DNA from: Moraxellaceae bacterium UBA2477
Lineage (GTDB): Bacteria > Pseudomonadota > Gammaproteobacteria > Pseudomonadales > Moraxellaceae
NCBI GenBank assembly: GCA_002342025.1
Contig: DDPD01000017.1
Span: 1 to 19,682, forward strand
Length of the DNA stretch: 19,682 nucleotides
Reading direction: 5' to 3'
Position 1 is the stretch's first letter; each line of letters begins with the position of its first letter. Positions 1 to 6,773 of the stretch are shown in pieces. Under the pieces are notes generated by a model that did no database searches, was not told where the DNA came from, and saw only the letters and a program-made list of their open reading frames with translations. The position numbers and the translations under genes are program-made.

Positions 1-74
1 CCACGGCAAACCGTATCACCGTAGGTGGTGGAGCAAATGCCGATGCAGGGCGTTGGAATTGAGCGAAACAACAT
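1..74 (-). CDS. DUF1289 family Fe-S-type protein, N-terminal fragment
   Basis: Partial gene that runs off the left edge of the window. Reading the minus strand from the ATG at 74-72 gives 24 complete codons, including the segment PCIGICSTTYGDTVCRG. The spacing of a Pro-Cys, a second Cys four residues later and a Cys-Arg-Gly is the hallmark of the small DUF1289 proteins. These usually continue with a fourth Cys and a WN-containing segment, lost here. The family is predicted to bind a metal or Fe-S cluster through its four cysteines; its function is not known. The gene is divergent from the SirB2-like gene. I see no good ribosome binding site before the ATG, and the frame stays open further upstream, so the start is uncertain. 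The plus strand in the same region also has a 19-codon open tail, which I take to be the shadow of this gene. Confidence 0.6.
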   Translation of the reverse strand, partial: MLFRSIPTPCIGICSTTYGDTVCR

Positions 75-157
75 GGGCGAGCACTCGCAAGCCAAAACGT
101 GTGGCACACGATAGCAAATTTGATCCATTCTGCGGGTCTACAAATGTTGCAAATGCT

Positions 158-186
158 TTGACATCCCGCCGACGACTCGGTGAGAT
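158..186 (+). promoter_or_regulatory. Candidate sigma-70 promoter for the SirB2-like gene
   Basis: A perfect -35 hexamer TTGACA (158-163) is followed after 17 bases by TGAGAT (181-186), which matches the -10 consensus at only three of six positions. The element lies 35 bases before the ATG at 221. The -35 is convincing and the -10 is weak. Confidence 0.35.
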
Positions 187-220
187 AGCGACTTGGTTTT
201 TTCCTCAGGGGGATTAGGTG

Positions 221-598
221 ATGGATAATTATGTTTTGGTCAAAATGCTGCATGCGATTTTAGTGCTGGCCGTGGGCGGCTTATTTTTGTGGCGTGCCTT
301 TCTGATGCTCACGCGTGCGCCGGCACAAAACGGCAAAGTGCCTACCATGTTGGCTCATACCTTCAGTTTGGGTGTACTTGCCACGGGCCTAATCATGGTG
401 GCGTTATTCGGCAGCATGCCGGCGTGGGTACTGACCAAGTTAGTTTTCTTGTTTGTTTTTATTGCGTTGGGGGTTGTCGCCTTCAAGCGAGCTAAGACGC
501 GCTCATTGCAATTAGTGATGATGGCCTTAGCTCTGGTAACCTACGGGTTCTTGGTTAGCGTCGCCGTGACCAAAGTGCCTGCGGGATTTTTTGGCTGA
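221..598 (+). CDS. SirB2-like integral membrane protein
   Basis: Small hydrophobic protein of 125 residues with about four predicted transmembrane helices (roughly residues 5-26, 44-65, 69-86 and 96-117) separated by short basic loops. Length, helix layout and the opening YVLVKMLHAILV fit the SirB2 family of inner-membrane proteins. These are named from an invasion-gene regulator locus of Salmonella but are widespread in non-pathogens and have no established biochemical role. I start at the ATG at 221 because AGGGGGA at 207-213 lies seven bases before it; the in-frame GTG at 218 is too close to that site. A TTGACA element lies upstream, and two small hairpins separate the gene from the OmpA-family lipoprotein gene downstream. 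The family call rests on general resemblance rather than a diagnostic motif. Confidence 0.65.
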   Translation: MDNYVLVKMLHAILVLAVGGLFLWRAFLMLTRAPAQNGKVPTMLAHTFSLGVLATGLIMVALFGSMPAWVLTKLVFLFVFIALGVVAFKRAKTRSLQLVMMALALVTYGFLVSVAVTKVPAGFFG

Positions 599-620
599 GG
601 GCGTGTCAACGCTTTAGTAT
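591..620 (+). promoter_or_regulatory. Weak candidate promoter for the OmpA-family lipoprotein gene
   Basis: TTGGCT (591-596) and TAGTAT (615-620), 18 bases apart, each match the sigma-70 consensus at four of six positions. The -35 overlaps the end of the SirB2-like gene. This is a marginal candidate, offered because the gene downstream probably has its own promoter. Confidence 0.25.
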
Positions 621-622
621 TT

Positions 623-661
623 GCGTCGTTTTGACGCGGTGAGGGATGCCTAAAGGCATCC
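623..661 (+). other. Two consecutive hairpins between the SirB2-like and OmpA-family genes
   Basis: The first hairpin pairs GCGTC (623-627) with GACGC (633-637) around a GTTTT loop. The second pairs GGATGCC (644-650) with GGCATCC (655-661) perfectly around a TAAA loop and is followed by AACTGTTTTC, a poor T-tract. Together they may weakly terminate the SirB2-like transcript. They may instead be structure in the 5' leader of the lipoprotein mRNA, since the second ends 12 bases before the GGAG ribosome binding site. Confidence 0.45.
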
Positions 662-684
662 AACTGTTTTCTTGGAGATTTAAT

Positions 685-1347
685 ATGCGTATTTTAATGA
701 CAGCAGCAATGGCTGGCACGTTGGTTCTGGCGGGTTGCACGACCAACCCATACACCGGTGAGCGTCAAGTCAGCAAGGGCGCTTATGGCGCCATCATTGG
801 TGCAGCAGCAGGTTGCGCCATTGCCTCTGCCACCACTAAGCGTGGTGAGCGTAATGAGCGTTGCGGTCAGGGCGCGGCCATTGGTGGCGTTGTCGGCGGC
901 GGTGCCGGCGTCTACATGGATGTGCAGGAAAAGAAACTGCGTGATCGTTTAGCTGGGGTGGGTGTGGGCATTCAACGCGACCCAAACACCGGCGCTATCA
1001 ATCTGATCATGCCAGGCAACATCACTTTCCCAACGGCACAGGCAAGCATTCGTGCTGATTTTTACCCAGTATTGGATGCCGTTTCTGACGTGCTAAAAGA
1101 GTACAAAGACACGACTATCACCGTTAGCGGCCATACCGATAGCCAAGGCGATGCTGCCTACAACCAGAAGCTGTCACAAGATCGTGCGAGCTCGGTGGCT
1201 AGCTACTTAGTTAACCGTGGTGTGGCATCGGGACGTGTGTCAGCCGTTGGTTTTGGTAAGACACAACCGATTGCGGATAACAGCAGCGAGGCGGGCCGTA
1301 CTCAGAATCGTCGCGTTGAAATTCGCATCAATCCTACGCAGCAGTAA
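685..1347 (+). CDS. OmpA-family peptidoglycan-binding lipoprotein (YiaD-like)
   Basis: 220-residue outer-membrane lipoprotein. The signal peptide ends in the lipobox LAGC with Cys18 as the lipidated residue. Asp is not at +2, which fits outer-membrane sorting. Residues about 32-78 form a glycine-zipper segment (GAIIGAAAG, then GGVVGGGAG). Residues about 108-220 are an OmpA C-terminal domain containing SGHTDSQGDAAYN and QDRASSV, whose Asp152 and Arg167 match the pair that binds diaminopimelate in peptidoglycan. The protein should anchor the outer membrane to the cell wall, like YiaD or Pal-type proteins. I start at ATG 685 because GGAG (674-677) is well placed and the signal peptide begins there; the upstream in-frame ATG at 646 lies within a hairpin. 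The gene ends just before a bidirectional terminator shared with the convergent carbonic anhydrase gene. Confidence 0.88.
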   Translation: MRILMTAAMAGTLVLAGCTTNPYTGERQVSKGAYGAIIGAAAGCAIASATTKRGERNERCGQGAAIGGVVGGGAGVYMDVQEKKLRDRLAGVGVGIQRDPNTGAINLIMPGNITFPTAQASIRADFYPVLDAVSDVLKEYKDTTITVSGHTDSQGDAAYNQKLSQDRASSVASYLVNRGVASGRVSAVGFGKTQPIADNSSEAGRTQNRRVEIRINPTQQ

Positions 1348-1361
1348 TGAGCTGAGGGGAT

Positions 1362-1392
1362 AAAAAGCGCGCCTTAGGGCGCGCTTTTTTTT
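1362..1392. terminator. Bidirectional intrinsic terminator, OmpA-family gene / carbonic anhydrase
   Basis: AGCGCGCC (1366-1373) pairs perfectly with GGCGCGCT (1378-1385) around a TTAG loop. It is flanked by an A-run on the left (1362-1366) and eight Ts on the right (1385-1392), so it can work on both strands. The TAA stop of the minus-strand carbonic anhydrase gene (1374-1376) lies in the loop, and the gene's last codons form one arm of the stem. Confidence 0.88.
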
Positions 1393-2012
1393 GGCATCAT
1401 GCGGTAAATCGGCGGAAGTTGATTCACTGCATTAAAGTGCACGCCGAGGTCGCGAAGGATGCCGTCTTCGATACTAAAGATAAATCCATGCACGGATACA
1501 TCTTGGCCGCGTTTCCACGCATTTTGAATAATCGTGGTGTGGCAGACATTGGCTACTTGCTCGACCACATTCAGTTCGCAGAGTTGATCGAATCGCTGCT
1601 GGGCATCCAGCCCCTGAAACTCTGGCTCATAGAGTCGATAAATGTCTTTGATGTGACGCAGCCAGTTATCAATCAGACCAAACTCTTGGTCTTCCAGCGC
1701 TGCCTTAACGCCGCCACAGCCGTAGTGTCCGGTGACCAAAATGTGCTTTACCTTCAGCACATCGACGGCGTATTGCAGTACCGATAAACAGTTCATGTCG
1801 GTGTGCACGACCAAGTTGGCGACATTGCGATGAACAAAGACTTCGCCGGGTAGCAAACCCATGATTTCGTTCGCGGGTACGCGACTATCCGCACAGCCTA
1901 TCCATAAAAATTGCGGTGTTTGCTGTTGGGCTAGCTTCTGAAAAAACTCGGGATCACGCGCTTTAACGGCATCTGCCCATTCACGATTATTGCGAAATAG
2001 ATCTTCTAGCAT
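1374..2012 (-). CDS. can: Beta-class carbonic anhydrase
   Basis: Cytoplasmic zinc enzyme that interconverts CO2 and bicarbonate, supplying bicarbonate for carboxylation reactions. It has 212 residues, close to E. coli Can. The zinc and catalytic residues are all visible: CADSRVPANEI gives Cys40, the Asp42-Arg44 dyad and the start of the active site, and GHYGCGGV gives His96 and Cys99. With Cys, His, Cys and Asp available the enzyme fits the type II beta-class subgroup, which can be gated by bicarbonate and pH; that subgroup call is inference. The ATG at 2012-2010 is preceded by a strong GGGAGG (2023-2018 on this strand). The gene is divergent from the dGTPase gene and convergent with the OmpA-family gene. 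Its last few residues, MPKKSAP, are encoded by the T-tract and stem of the shared terminator. Confidence 0.93.
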   Translation of the reverse strand: MLEDLFRNNREWADAVKARDPEFFQKLAQQQTPQFLWIGCADSRVPANEIMGLLPGEVFVHRNVANLVVHTDMNCLSVLQYAVDVLKVKHILVTGHYGCGGVKAALEDQEFGLIDNWLRHIKDIYRLYEPEFQGLDAQQRFDQLCELNVVEQVANVCHTTIIQNAWKRGQDVSVHGFIFSIEDGILRDLGVHFNAVNQLPPIYRMMPKKSAP

Positions 2013-2040
2013 GTCAGCCTCCCAGCGAATGTGCGCGAGT

Positions 2041-2058
2041 ATGCCATAGCCATGGCAT
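2041..2058. repeat. Inverted repeat between the carbonic anhydrase and dGTPase genes
   Basis: ATGCCA (2041-2046) and TGGCAT (2053-2058) form a perfect inverted repeat with a six-base centre in the short divergent intergenic region. It could be an operator half-site pair or a leader hairpin; chance is also possible at this length. Confidence 0.35.
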
Positions 2059-2116
2059 GATGCAGCCGTCTCGAAGGAGTATGAATATGGTACTGACAGC
2101 TGAGGGTGGGCAACGC

Positions 2117-3460
2117 ATGAATTGGACGCAATTACTGTCCACGCAGCGCTTCAAAATCAAACAGGGCCAAATACTCGCCACGCATGCGGCTGCGAGTGCC
2201 GATGGCACGGCAGGGCTGCGCTCAGAATTTCACATTGACCATGATCGGGTGGTGTTTTCCAGCGCGTTCCGTCGTCTCGGCCGCAAAACACAGGTGCATC
2301 CGCTAGCCCTGCATGACCATACGCATAACCGTCTCACGCATAGTGTGGAAGTGGCCAGTGTGGGGCGCAGCTTAGGCAACCGTGTCGGCGCCATGCTGCA
2401 AGAAGGTGGCTTTTTGCCGCCCCTAGCAACCCCCTTTGATATTGGTGGCATCGTGCAAGTGGCGTGTCTCGCTCACGATTTGGGCAATCCGCCTTTTGGT
2501 CATACCGGCGAATATGCTCTGCGCGATTGGTTTGCTCAGCCTGAGCGAGCGCATTTGCTTGAAGGCTTAAGTGTGGCTCAGCGTCACGATATTCAAACCT
2601 ATGAGGGCAATGCGCATGGCTTGCGCCTGCTGACATCGCTCGAAATGTATGCGGGCGAGGGCGGCATGCGATTGACGGCGGCAAGCCTCGGGGCTTTGGT
2701 GAAGTATCCGTGGACCGCACAAACCTGTCCTGAGCGAGGCAAGTTCAATATTTATCAAGCCGAGTTAGGGTATTTCCGTGCGGTGGCTGAAGCCCTTGGG
2801 CTTCCAGTTCGGGGGCCTGAGCAATGGGCCAGGCACCCCTTGTCCTATCTCATGGAGGCAGCAGACGATATCTGCTATGCCATTGTTGATTTAGAAGATG
2901 CCGTGGAAATGGACATTCTCGATCTGCATGAATTTGAGCGCTTATTGGCGCCCATCGTAGATCCCGACAAGGTCTGGCAAATTCGTGAACCCCGCCAGTA
3001 CGCGGCTGCCTTGCGTGGCACCATGGTGGGGCGCTGCGTGAAAGATTTGGCCGACACCTTTATGCGTCATCACGAGGCATTGCTGGCCGGCGAATTGCCG
3101 CTAAAAGATTTGATTGCTGGTGCCAGCCCCGAAGTGCGTGACACGTTGGTCGCAGCTAAGCAGTTAGCTAGCGATAAAATTTATCGGCACCGCAGCAAGG
3201 TTGTCACCGAGATTGCCGCCTACCCGTGTTTGGCCGTGTTGCTCGACACGCTTATTCCTGCCGTACGCACGTTTTGCTTGCAAGGCGCATCCGTGCTCAG
3301 TCATCGCCAGCAGACACAATTAGCGCTCTTACCGCGACCATTAACTCCCGGCGTATCGCTCTATGAAGGCTATTTGCAGGTGCTCGACTTTGTGGGTGGT
3401 ATGACCGATAACCATGCGGCTCGATTGGCCCGAGACATTTCAGGTGTGGGTATTCTGTAA
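2117..3460 (+). CDS. dgt: dGTP triphosphohydrolase-like HD-domain protein
   Basis: Deoxyguanosinetriphosphate triphosphohydrolase-like protein of 447 residues (from ATG 2117). The family hydrolyses dNTPs to the nucleoside and inorganic triphosphate and so controls dNTP pools. The conserved N-terminal block FHIDHDRVVFSSAFRRLGRK is followed by the HD metal site: His75 in RLTHSVEV, His120-Asp121 in LAHDLGNPPFGHTGE, and a likely fourth ligand, Asp250, in MEAADDICYA. The start is ambiguous. ATG 2117 fits the family's usual opening, with Trp near the N-terminus, and has a GGGTGGG before it. ATG 2087 has a better AAGGAG (2074-2079) seven bases upstream and would add ten residues; ATG 2057 is least likely. 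Substrate range cannot be told from sequence, since many family members act on several dNTPs. It is followed at 100 bp by the SDR gene, which has its own promoter candidate. Confidence 0.9.
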   Translation: MNWTQLLSTQRFKIKQGQILATHAAASADGTAGLRSEFHIDHDRVVFSSAFRRLGRKTQVHPLALHDHTHNRLTHSVEVASVGRSLGNRVGAMLQEGGFLPPLATPFDIGGIVQVACLAHDLGNPPFGHTGEYALRDWFAQPERAHLLEGLSVAQRHDIQTYEGNAHGLRLLTSLEMYAGEGGMRLTAASLGALVKYPWTAQTCPERGKFNIYQAELGYFRAVAEALGLPVRGPEQWARHPLSYLMEAADDICYAIVDLEDAVEMDILDLHEFERLLAPIVDPDKVWQIREPRQYAAALRGTMVGRCVKDLADTFMRHHEALLAGELPLKDLIAGASPEVRDTLVAAKQLASDKIYRHRSKVVTEIAAYPCLAVLLDTLIPAVRTFCLQGASVLSHRQQTQLALLPRPLTPGVSLYEGYLQVLDFVGGMTDNHAARLARDISGVGIL

Positions 3461-3472
3461 GCATTTTTGTGT

Positions 3473-3486
3473 TGAGGAAATCCTCA
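3473..3486. repeat. Short inverted repeat downstream of dgt
   Basis: TGAGG (3473-3477) and CCTCA (3482-3486) can pair around an AAAT loop eight bases upstream of the candidate -35 of the SDR gene. There is no T-tract, so it is not a standard terminator. It may be a weak terminator, an operator or chance. Confidence 0.3.
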
Positions 3487-3494
3487 GGGCCGAC

Positions 3495-3522
3495 TTGAAC
3501 TGGTTGTTTGGAGTGCTATGCT
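3495..3522 (+). promoter_or_regulatory. Candidate sigma-70 promoter for the SDR gene
   Basis: TTGAAC (3495-3500) and TATGCT (3517-3522) are spaced by 16 bases and lie about 40 bases before the SDR start codon. The -35 matches consensus at four of six positions and the -10 also at four. The placement in a short intergenic gap supports an independent promoter. Confidence 0.45.
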
Positions 3523-3560
3523 CGCCGGCGCGACTCAACAGTCATTTTTAGGAGTGCTTC

Positions 3561-4328
3561 ATGCAGCTGCAAAATAAAATCGCCATCGTGACCGGTGGCG
3601 CTTCAGGTTTAGGTCTAGCCACGGTCAAAGGCTTTCTCGATAAAGGCGCCAAAGTCGCTATTTTTGATTTGAATGTGGACGTCGGTCAGTCCGTGGCTGC
3701 TGAGCTGGGTGAAAACTGTCACTTTTGTAAGGTCAACGTGTCGGATGAGGCGTCTGTTCAAGCCGCACTTGCCGAGGTATCGAGCAAGTGGGGCGGTGTG
3801 CATGTGGCGGTGAATTGCGCCGGCATTGGTAGCGCTATGCGTACGGTGGGTAAGAATGGCCCGCACTCGCTGGACGTGTTCAATAAAGTCATCACGGTGA
3901 ATCTCATCGGCACCTTTAACGTGACACGTTTAGCTGCTGCTGAAATGGCGAAAAACGAAGGCAATGCCGACAACGAGCGCGGCGTCATTATTAACACCGC
4001 ATCCGTGGCGGCGTTTGATGGCCAAATTGGTCAGGTTGCTTACTCCGCGTCCAAAGGTGGCGTGGTGGGTATGACCTTGCCATTAGCTCGTGACTTAGCC
4101 AGTGTGGGTGTTCGTGTAAACACCATCGCTCCGGGTATTTTCAACACACCGCTGATGAACGCTGCACCGGATAGCGTGAAGCTGCCGCTCATTGAAATGA
4201 CGCAGTTCCCTAAGCGTTTAGGCTATCCTGAAGAGTACGCTTTGCTCGCCATTCAGCTCGTCGAAAATGCCTTTCTGAATGGCGAAACCATTCGAATTGA
4301 TGGCGCCATTCGTATGGCGCCGCGCTGA
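3561..4328 (+). CDS. SDR-family 3-hydroxyacyl-CoA dehydrogenase, type 2-like
   Basis: Classical short-chain dehydrogenase/reductase of 255 residues. The Rossmann glycine motif is TGGASGLG (11-18). Asp36 at the end of the second strand predicts NAD rather than NADP. Also present are NCAG (85-88), Asn114, and the catalytic Ser148, Tyr161 and Lys165 in YSASK. The overall sequence, including VNTIAPGIFNTPLM and the C-terminal NGETIRIDGAIRMAPR, resembles type-2 3-hydroxyacyl-CoA dehydrogenases (the HSD17B10 group). In bacteria these oxidise 3-hydroxyacyl-CoA or 2-methyl-3-hydroxybutyryl-CoA in fatty-acid or isoleucine breakdown. The exact substrate is inference. AGGAG (3550-3554) precedes the ATG. 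No other beta-oxidation genes are adjacent. The gene ends one base from the stop codon of the convergent kinase gene, leaving no room for a separate terminator. Confidence 0.88.
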   Translation: MQLQNKIAIVTGGASGLGLATVKGFLDKGAKVAIFDLNVDVGQSVAAELGENCHFCKVNVSDEASVQAALAEVSSKWGGVHVAVNCAGIGSAMRTVGKNGPHSLDVFNKVITVNLIGTFNVTRLAAAEMAKNEGNADNERGVIINTASVAAFDGQIGQVAYSASKGGVVGMTLPLARDLASVGVRVNTIAPGIFNTPLMNAAPDSVKLPLIEMTQFPKRLGYPEEYALLAIQLVENAFLNGETIRIDGAIRMAPR

Positions 4329-4329
4329 G

Positions 4330-6588
4330 TTAGTTTCTCGCGTTAGTCGCCTGCAGCAGCGCATCCATCTCACGCAGAATGCGCTGCTGTAGGGCCTCAT
4401 CCCACGTGCCTTCAGACAAACTCAGTGCTGCTTCTAGGCTGCCACGTAATGCTGGCACGCCAGTGTATCGGCAGGCGCCCAGTAATCGATGCACAGCCCG
4501 GCGCCAAGCATCAGCATCCCGCATTTGATAGGCGTTTAGAAACTGCTCCCGCGCCAATGGAATGTCCTCAGCCAAGGTTGAGATAAGCTTTTCAGCGAGC
4601 TCACGACGACCGCCGGCGAGCCGCTCGGCTTCAGGCCAATCAATGGCTGGTAATGGTGCGCTGATGAAGCGTGTCCACTGTTGCAGGATATGGTGGAGTT
4701 GGCTCTCGTCTAGAGGCTTGCTGAGGTAGTCATCAATGCCATTACGTAGCCAAAACTCGCGTTCTGAGTTGAGGGCATGAGCGGTGAGCGCGATGATGGG
4801 CACACGTTGGCCGCCACGCTCCTGGGCACGGATGCCTTGAGCCGCTTCAAGGCCATTCATGATGGGCATTTGAATGTCCATGAAGATCAAATCAAAGGTG
4901 CGACTTCCTGCCTTCTCTATGGCTAGTGCACCGTTCTCAGCGGTCTCTACACTAATTCCTAGCTCACTCAACCAGACTTGCATGAGTTCTAAGTTAGCAG
5001 GGTGATCATCCACCACTAGCACGCGAATCGGGCTGCTGGCGAGCTGGTTATAGTGAAGTTGCGTATGGCCTTGCGGATTAGTCAGGGCCGAATGGAAGAA
5101 GGGGTCGCGGGATGCCCACCAAGACACCGTAAAGGTAGAACCCTTGCCGGCCTCACTGACCGCTGAGATGTCTCCGCCCATGATGTGAACCAATTGCCGG
5201 GTGATAGTGAGGCCCAGGCCTGTGCCGCCGAAGTGTCGAGAGGTAGATGAGTCCGCTTGCTCGAAAGCCTCAAATAATCGCTGTAATCGACTGGGATCTA
5301 TGCCAACGCCAGTGTCGCTTACGATGAGCTGGCAATGCACGCGCCCAGCCTCTTCGGCCAATAACTTAAGCTGGGTTTGGATATGTCCATGAGCTGTAAA
5401 TTTGATGGCATTGCTGATGAGATTGGTCATGATCTGACGCAAGCGAAGCGGGTCCCCCAAGACGGACTCGGGCAAACGCGGATCGATATCCACTTGAATT
5501 TCAACGGCTTTGTCGCCTAGCAGGGGCGCTAACATCGCGGTGCTTTCGCTGAGCAGGTTGCCCAGTTGAACGGGGGTCTCGTCAAGCACTAAGCGGCCAG
5601 CCTCAATTTTGGACAGGTCTAAAAGATCATTGAGAATGGCTAACAGGTGTTCGCCAGAGCGTGACAGTGCTTGTACATGCTGCTGCTGAGAAGCCGAAAG
5701 CGGGCTGCGCTCTAGCAAGCGCGCGAACCCCAATAAGCTAGTCAGCGGCGTTCGAATTTCATGGCTGATATTGGCTAAAAACTCCGACTTTAATTGGTTG
5801 CTAACCTGTGCGCTTCGGCGAGTTGCATGCAGTTCAATATTCTGACGCTCAATGGCATCTAGAGTTTCACGGAGTTCGGCCTCTGCATGCTCACTGTCTT
5901 GAATGAGCTGCTCCATAGCCGTTTTTTGTTGAAAGTAATAGCGCGTGAGGAAGCTGACGAGTTCCGGCCAAATCCGCTTGGCAAGAGCATGCTCTTCGGG
6001 CGTGATTTTTTCGGGTTGGTTAAGTGCCGCTGCGAAAAGGCTAATGGGTAGCAAATTCCGGCGCAGGGAGATCAGCAGAACCATAGCTAAAACCATGAGC
6101 AGTGCTAGGCTCAAGGCAATGTACTGCCCTAGGCGCTCATAAAAAGCGAGTCGAATCACTTGTTGGGTTGAGTCCACAACCAACCATCTGCCATCGGCAA
6201 GCTGACGGAAGTCTTGGTCCCCTCCAGCAATAGATAGGCTGCCTTGAAGGACGTTAGCGCGCTGCAATAGTTCAATTTGCGGCATTTTCGCTTGGCTTTG
6301 CCCTGCTTGGGCCTGCAGTTTTCCTGTTGGGCTGAGTACACTGAGTTGACGAATAGATTCATCACGCAAGCCTAGCGTAAGCAAAGCTTGAAGGTCGCTA
6401 TTGGTCATAGCTGAGTGATTGATGATTTCTGCGGTGCTGCGTAGCGTTGCTTCTCTGCTGTGCTTATAACGAGCCAATAAATCGTCGCGATAATGCGCGC
6501 TAATAACTAGCGACAGGCTGATGAGTAAAACCAAAATGGGCAACAAAAATGCCAATAACAATCGATGATGCAGGGCCCAAGGATACAT
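4330..6588 (-). CDS. gacS: GacS/BarA-like tripartite hybrid histidine kinase
   Basis: Membrane sensor kinase of 752 residues. Two transmembrane helices (about 9-31 and 156-175) flank a periplasmic sensor of about 125 residues. A HAMP-like but degenerate linker and a coiled coil lead to the HisKA H-box FLANISHEIRTPL (His276). The ATPase domain follows, with N-box NLISNAIKF, DTGVGI (425-430) and GGTGLGL (454-460). Next are a receiver domain with Asp571 in FMDIQMP and a C-terminal Hpt domain with His700 in AVHRLLGACRYTGVP, which closely recalls the BarA Hpt motif. This kinase-receiver-Hpt order is that of GacS/BarA, which phosphorylates a GacA/UvrY response regulator to drive CsrA-titrating small RNAs. 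Proximity to rlmD, relA, mazG and pyrG supports orthology. I start at ATG 6588-6586 because AGGAG (6600-6596) is seven bases upstream; a start at 6690 would add 34 residues lacking a site. Confidence 0.9.
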   Translation of the reverse strand: MYPWALHHRLLLAFLLPILVLLISLSLVISAHYRDDLLARYKHSREATLRSTAEIINHSAMTNSDLQALLTLGLRDESIRQLSVLSPTGKLQAQAGQSQAKMPQIELLQRANVLQGSLSIAGGDQDFRQLADGRWLVVDSTQQVIRLAFYERLGQYIALSLALLMVLAMVLLISLRRNLLPISLFAAALNQPEKITPEEHALAKRIWPELVSFLTRYYFQQKTAMEQLIQDSEHAEAELRETLDAIERQNIELHATRRSAQVSNQLKSEFLANISHEIRTPLTSLLGFARLLERSPLSASQQQHVQALSRSGEHLLAILNDLLDLSKIEAGRLVLDETPVQLGNLLSESTAMLAPLLGDKAVEIQVDIDPRLPESVLGDPLRLRQIMTNLISNAIKFTAHGHIQTQLKLLAEEAGRVHCQLIVSDTGVGIDPSRLQRLFEAFEQADSSTSRHFGGTGLGLTITRQLVHIMGGDISAVSEAGKGSTFTVSWWASRDPFFHSALTNPQGHTQLHYNQLASSPIRVLVVDDHPANLELMQVWLSELGISVETAENGALAIEKAGSRTFDLIFMDIQMPIMNGLEAAQGIRAQERGGQRVPIIALTAHALNSEREFWLRNGIDDYLSKPLDESQLHHILQQWTRFISAPLPAIDWPEAERLAGGRRELAEKLISTLAEDIPLAREQFLNAYQMRDADAWRRAVHRLLGACRYTGVPALRGSLEAALSLSEGTWDEALQQRILREMDALLQATNARN

Positions 6589-6773
6589 CCGGGCGCTCCT
6601 AAGGGAAAAGAATCGATGATGAAGTGGCAAGACTATCATGCGCCCCATCAGGTGCGCATGAGATTGCTTTTTGAGCGAAAAAAGGCACAATGCCGGCCAA
6701 TCTGACAGATGGCATAGTCAATAATAAGATTAATTCATTAGTTGGCCGCCCTAAATTTTTTGACGGGAATACC
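6589..6773. promoter_or_regulatory. Divergent intergenic region between gacS and the lipoprotein hydrolase
   Basis: These 185 bases must hold promoters for both divergent genes. They contain an imperfect inverted repeat in the gacS leader (6637-6660) and an AT-rich stretch around 6716-6765. I see no convincing pair of -35 and -10 boxes in either direction; the best plus-strand candidate, TTGCTT (6664-6669) with CACAAT (6686-6691), is weak. Confidence 0.45.
6637..6660. repeat. 10-bp inverted repeat in the gacS leader
   Basis: CATGCGCCCC (6637-6646) and GGTGCGCATG (6651-6660) pair at nine of ten positions around an ATCA loop. The repeat ends 48 bases upstream of the gacS start codon. It could be a hairpin in the gacS mRNA leader or an operator; there is no T-tract on either side that would make it a terminator. 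Confidence 0.55.

Noticed and set aside
2..216. Open plus-strand frame across the left end, and a 19-codon frame ending at 62
   Set aside because: The minus-strand reading of 1-74 gives a recognisable DUF1289 cysteine motif, which explains the openness; the plus frames show no motif.
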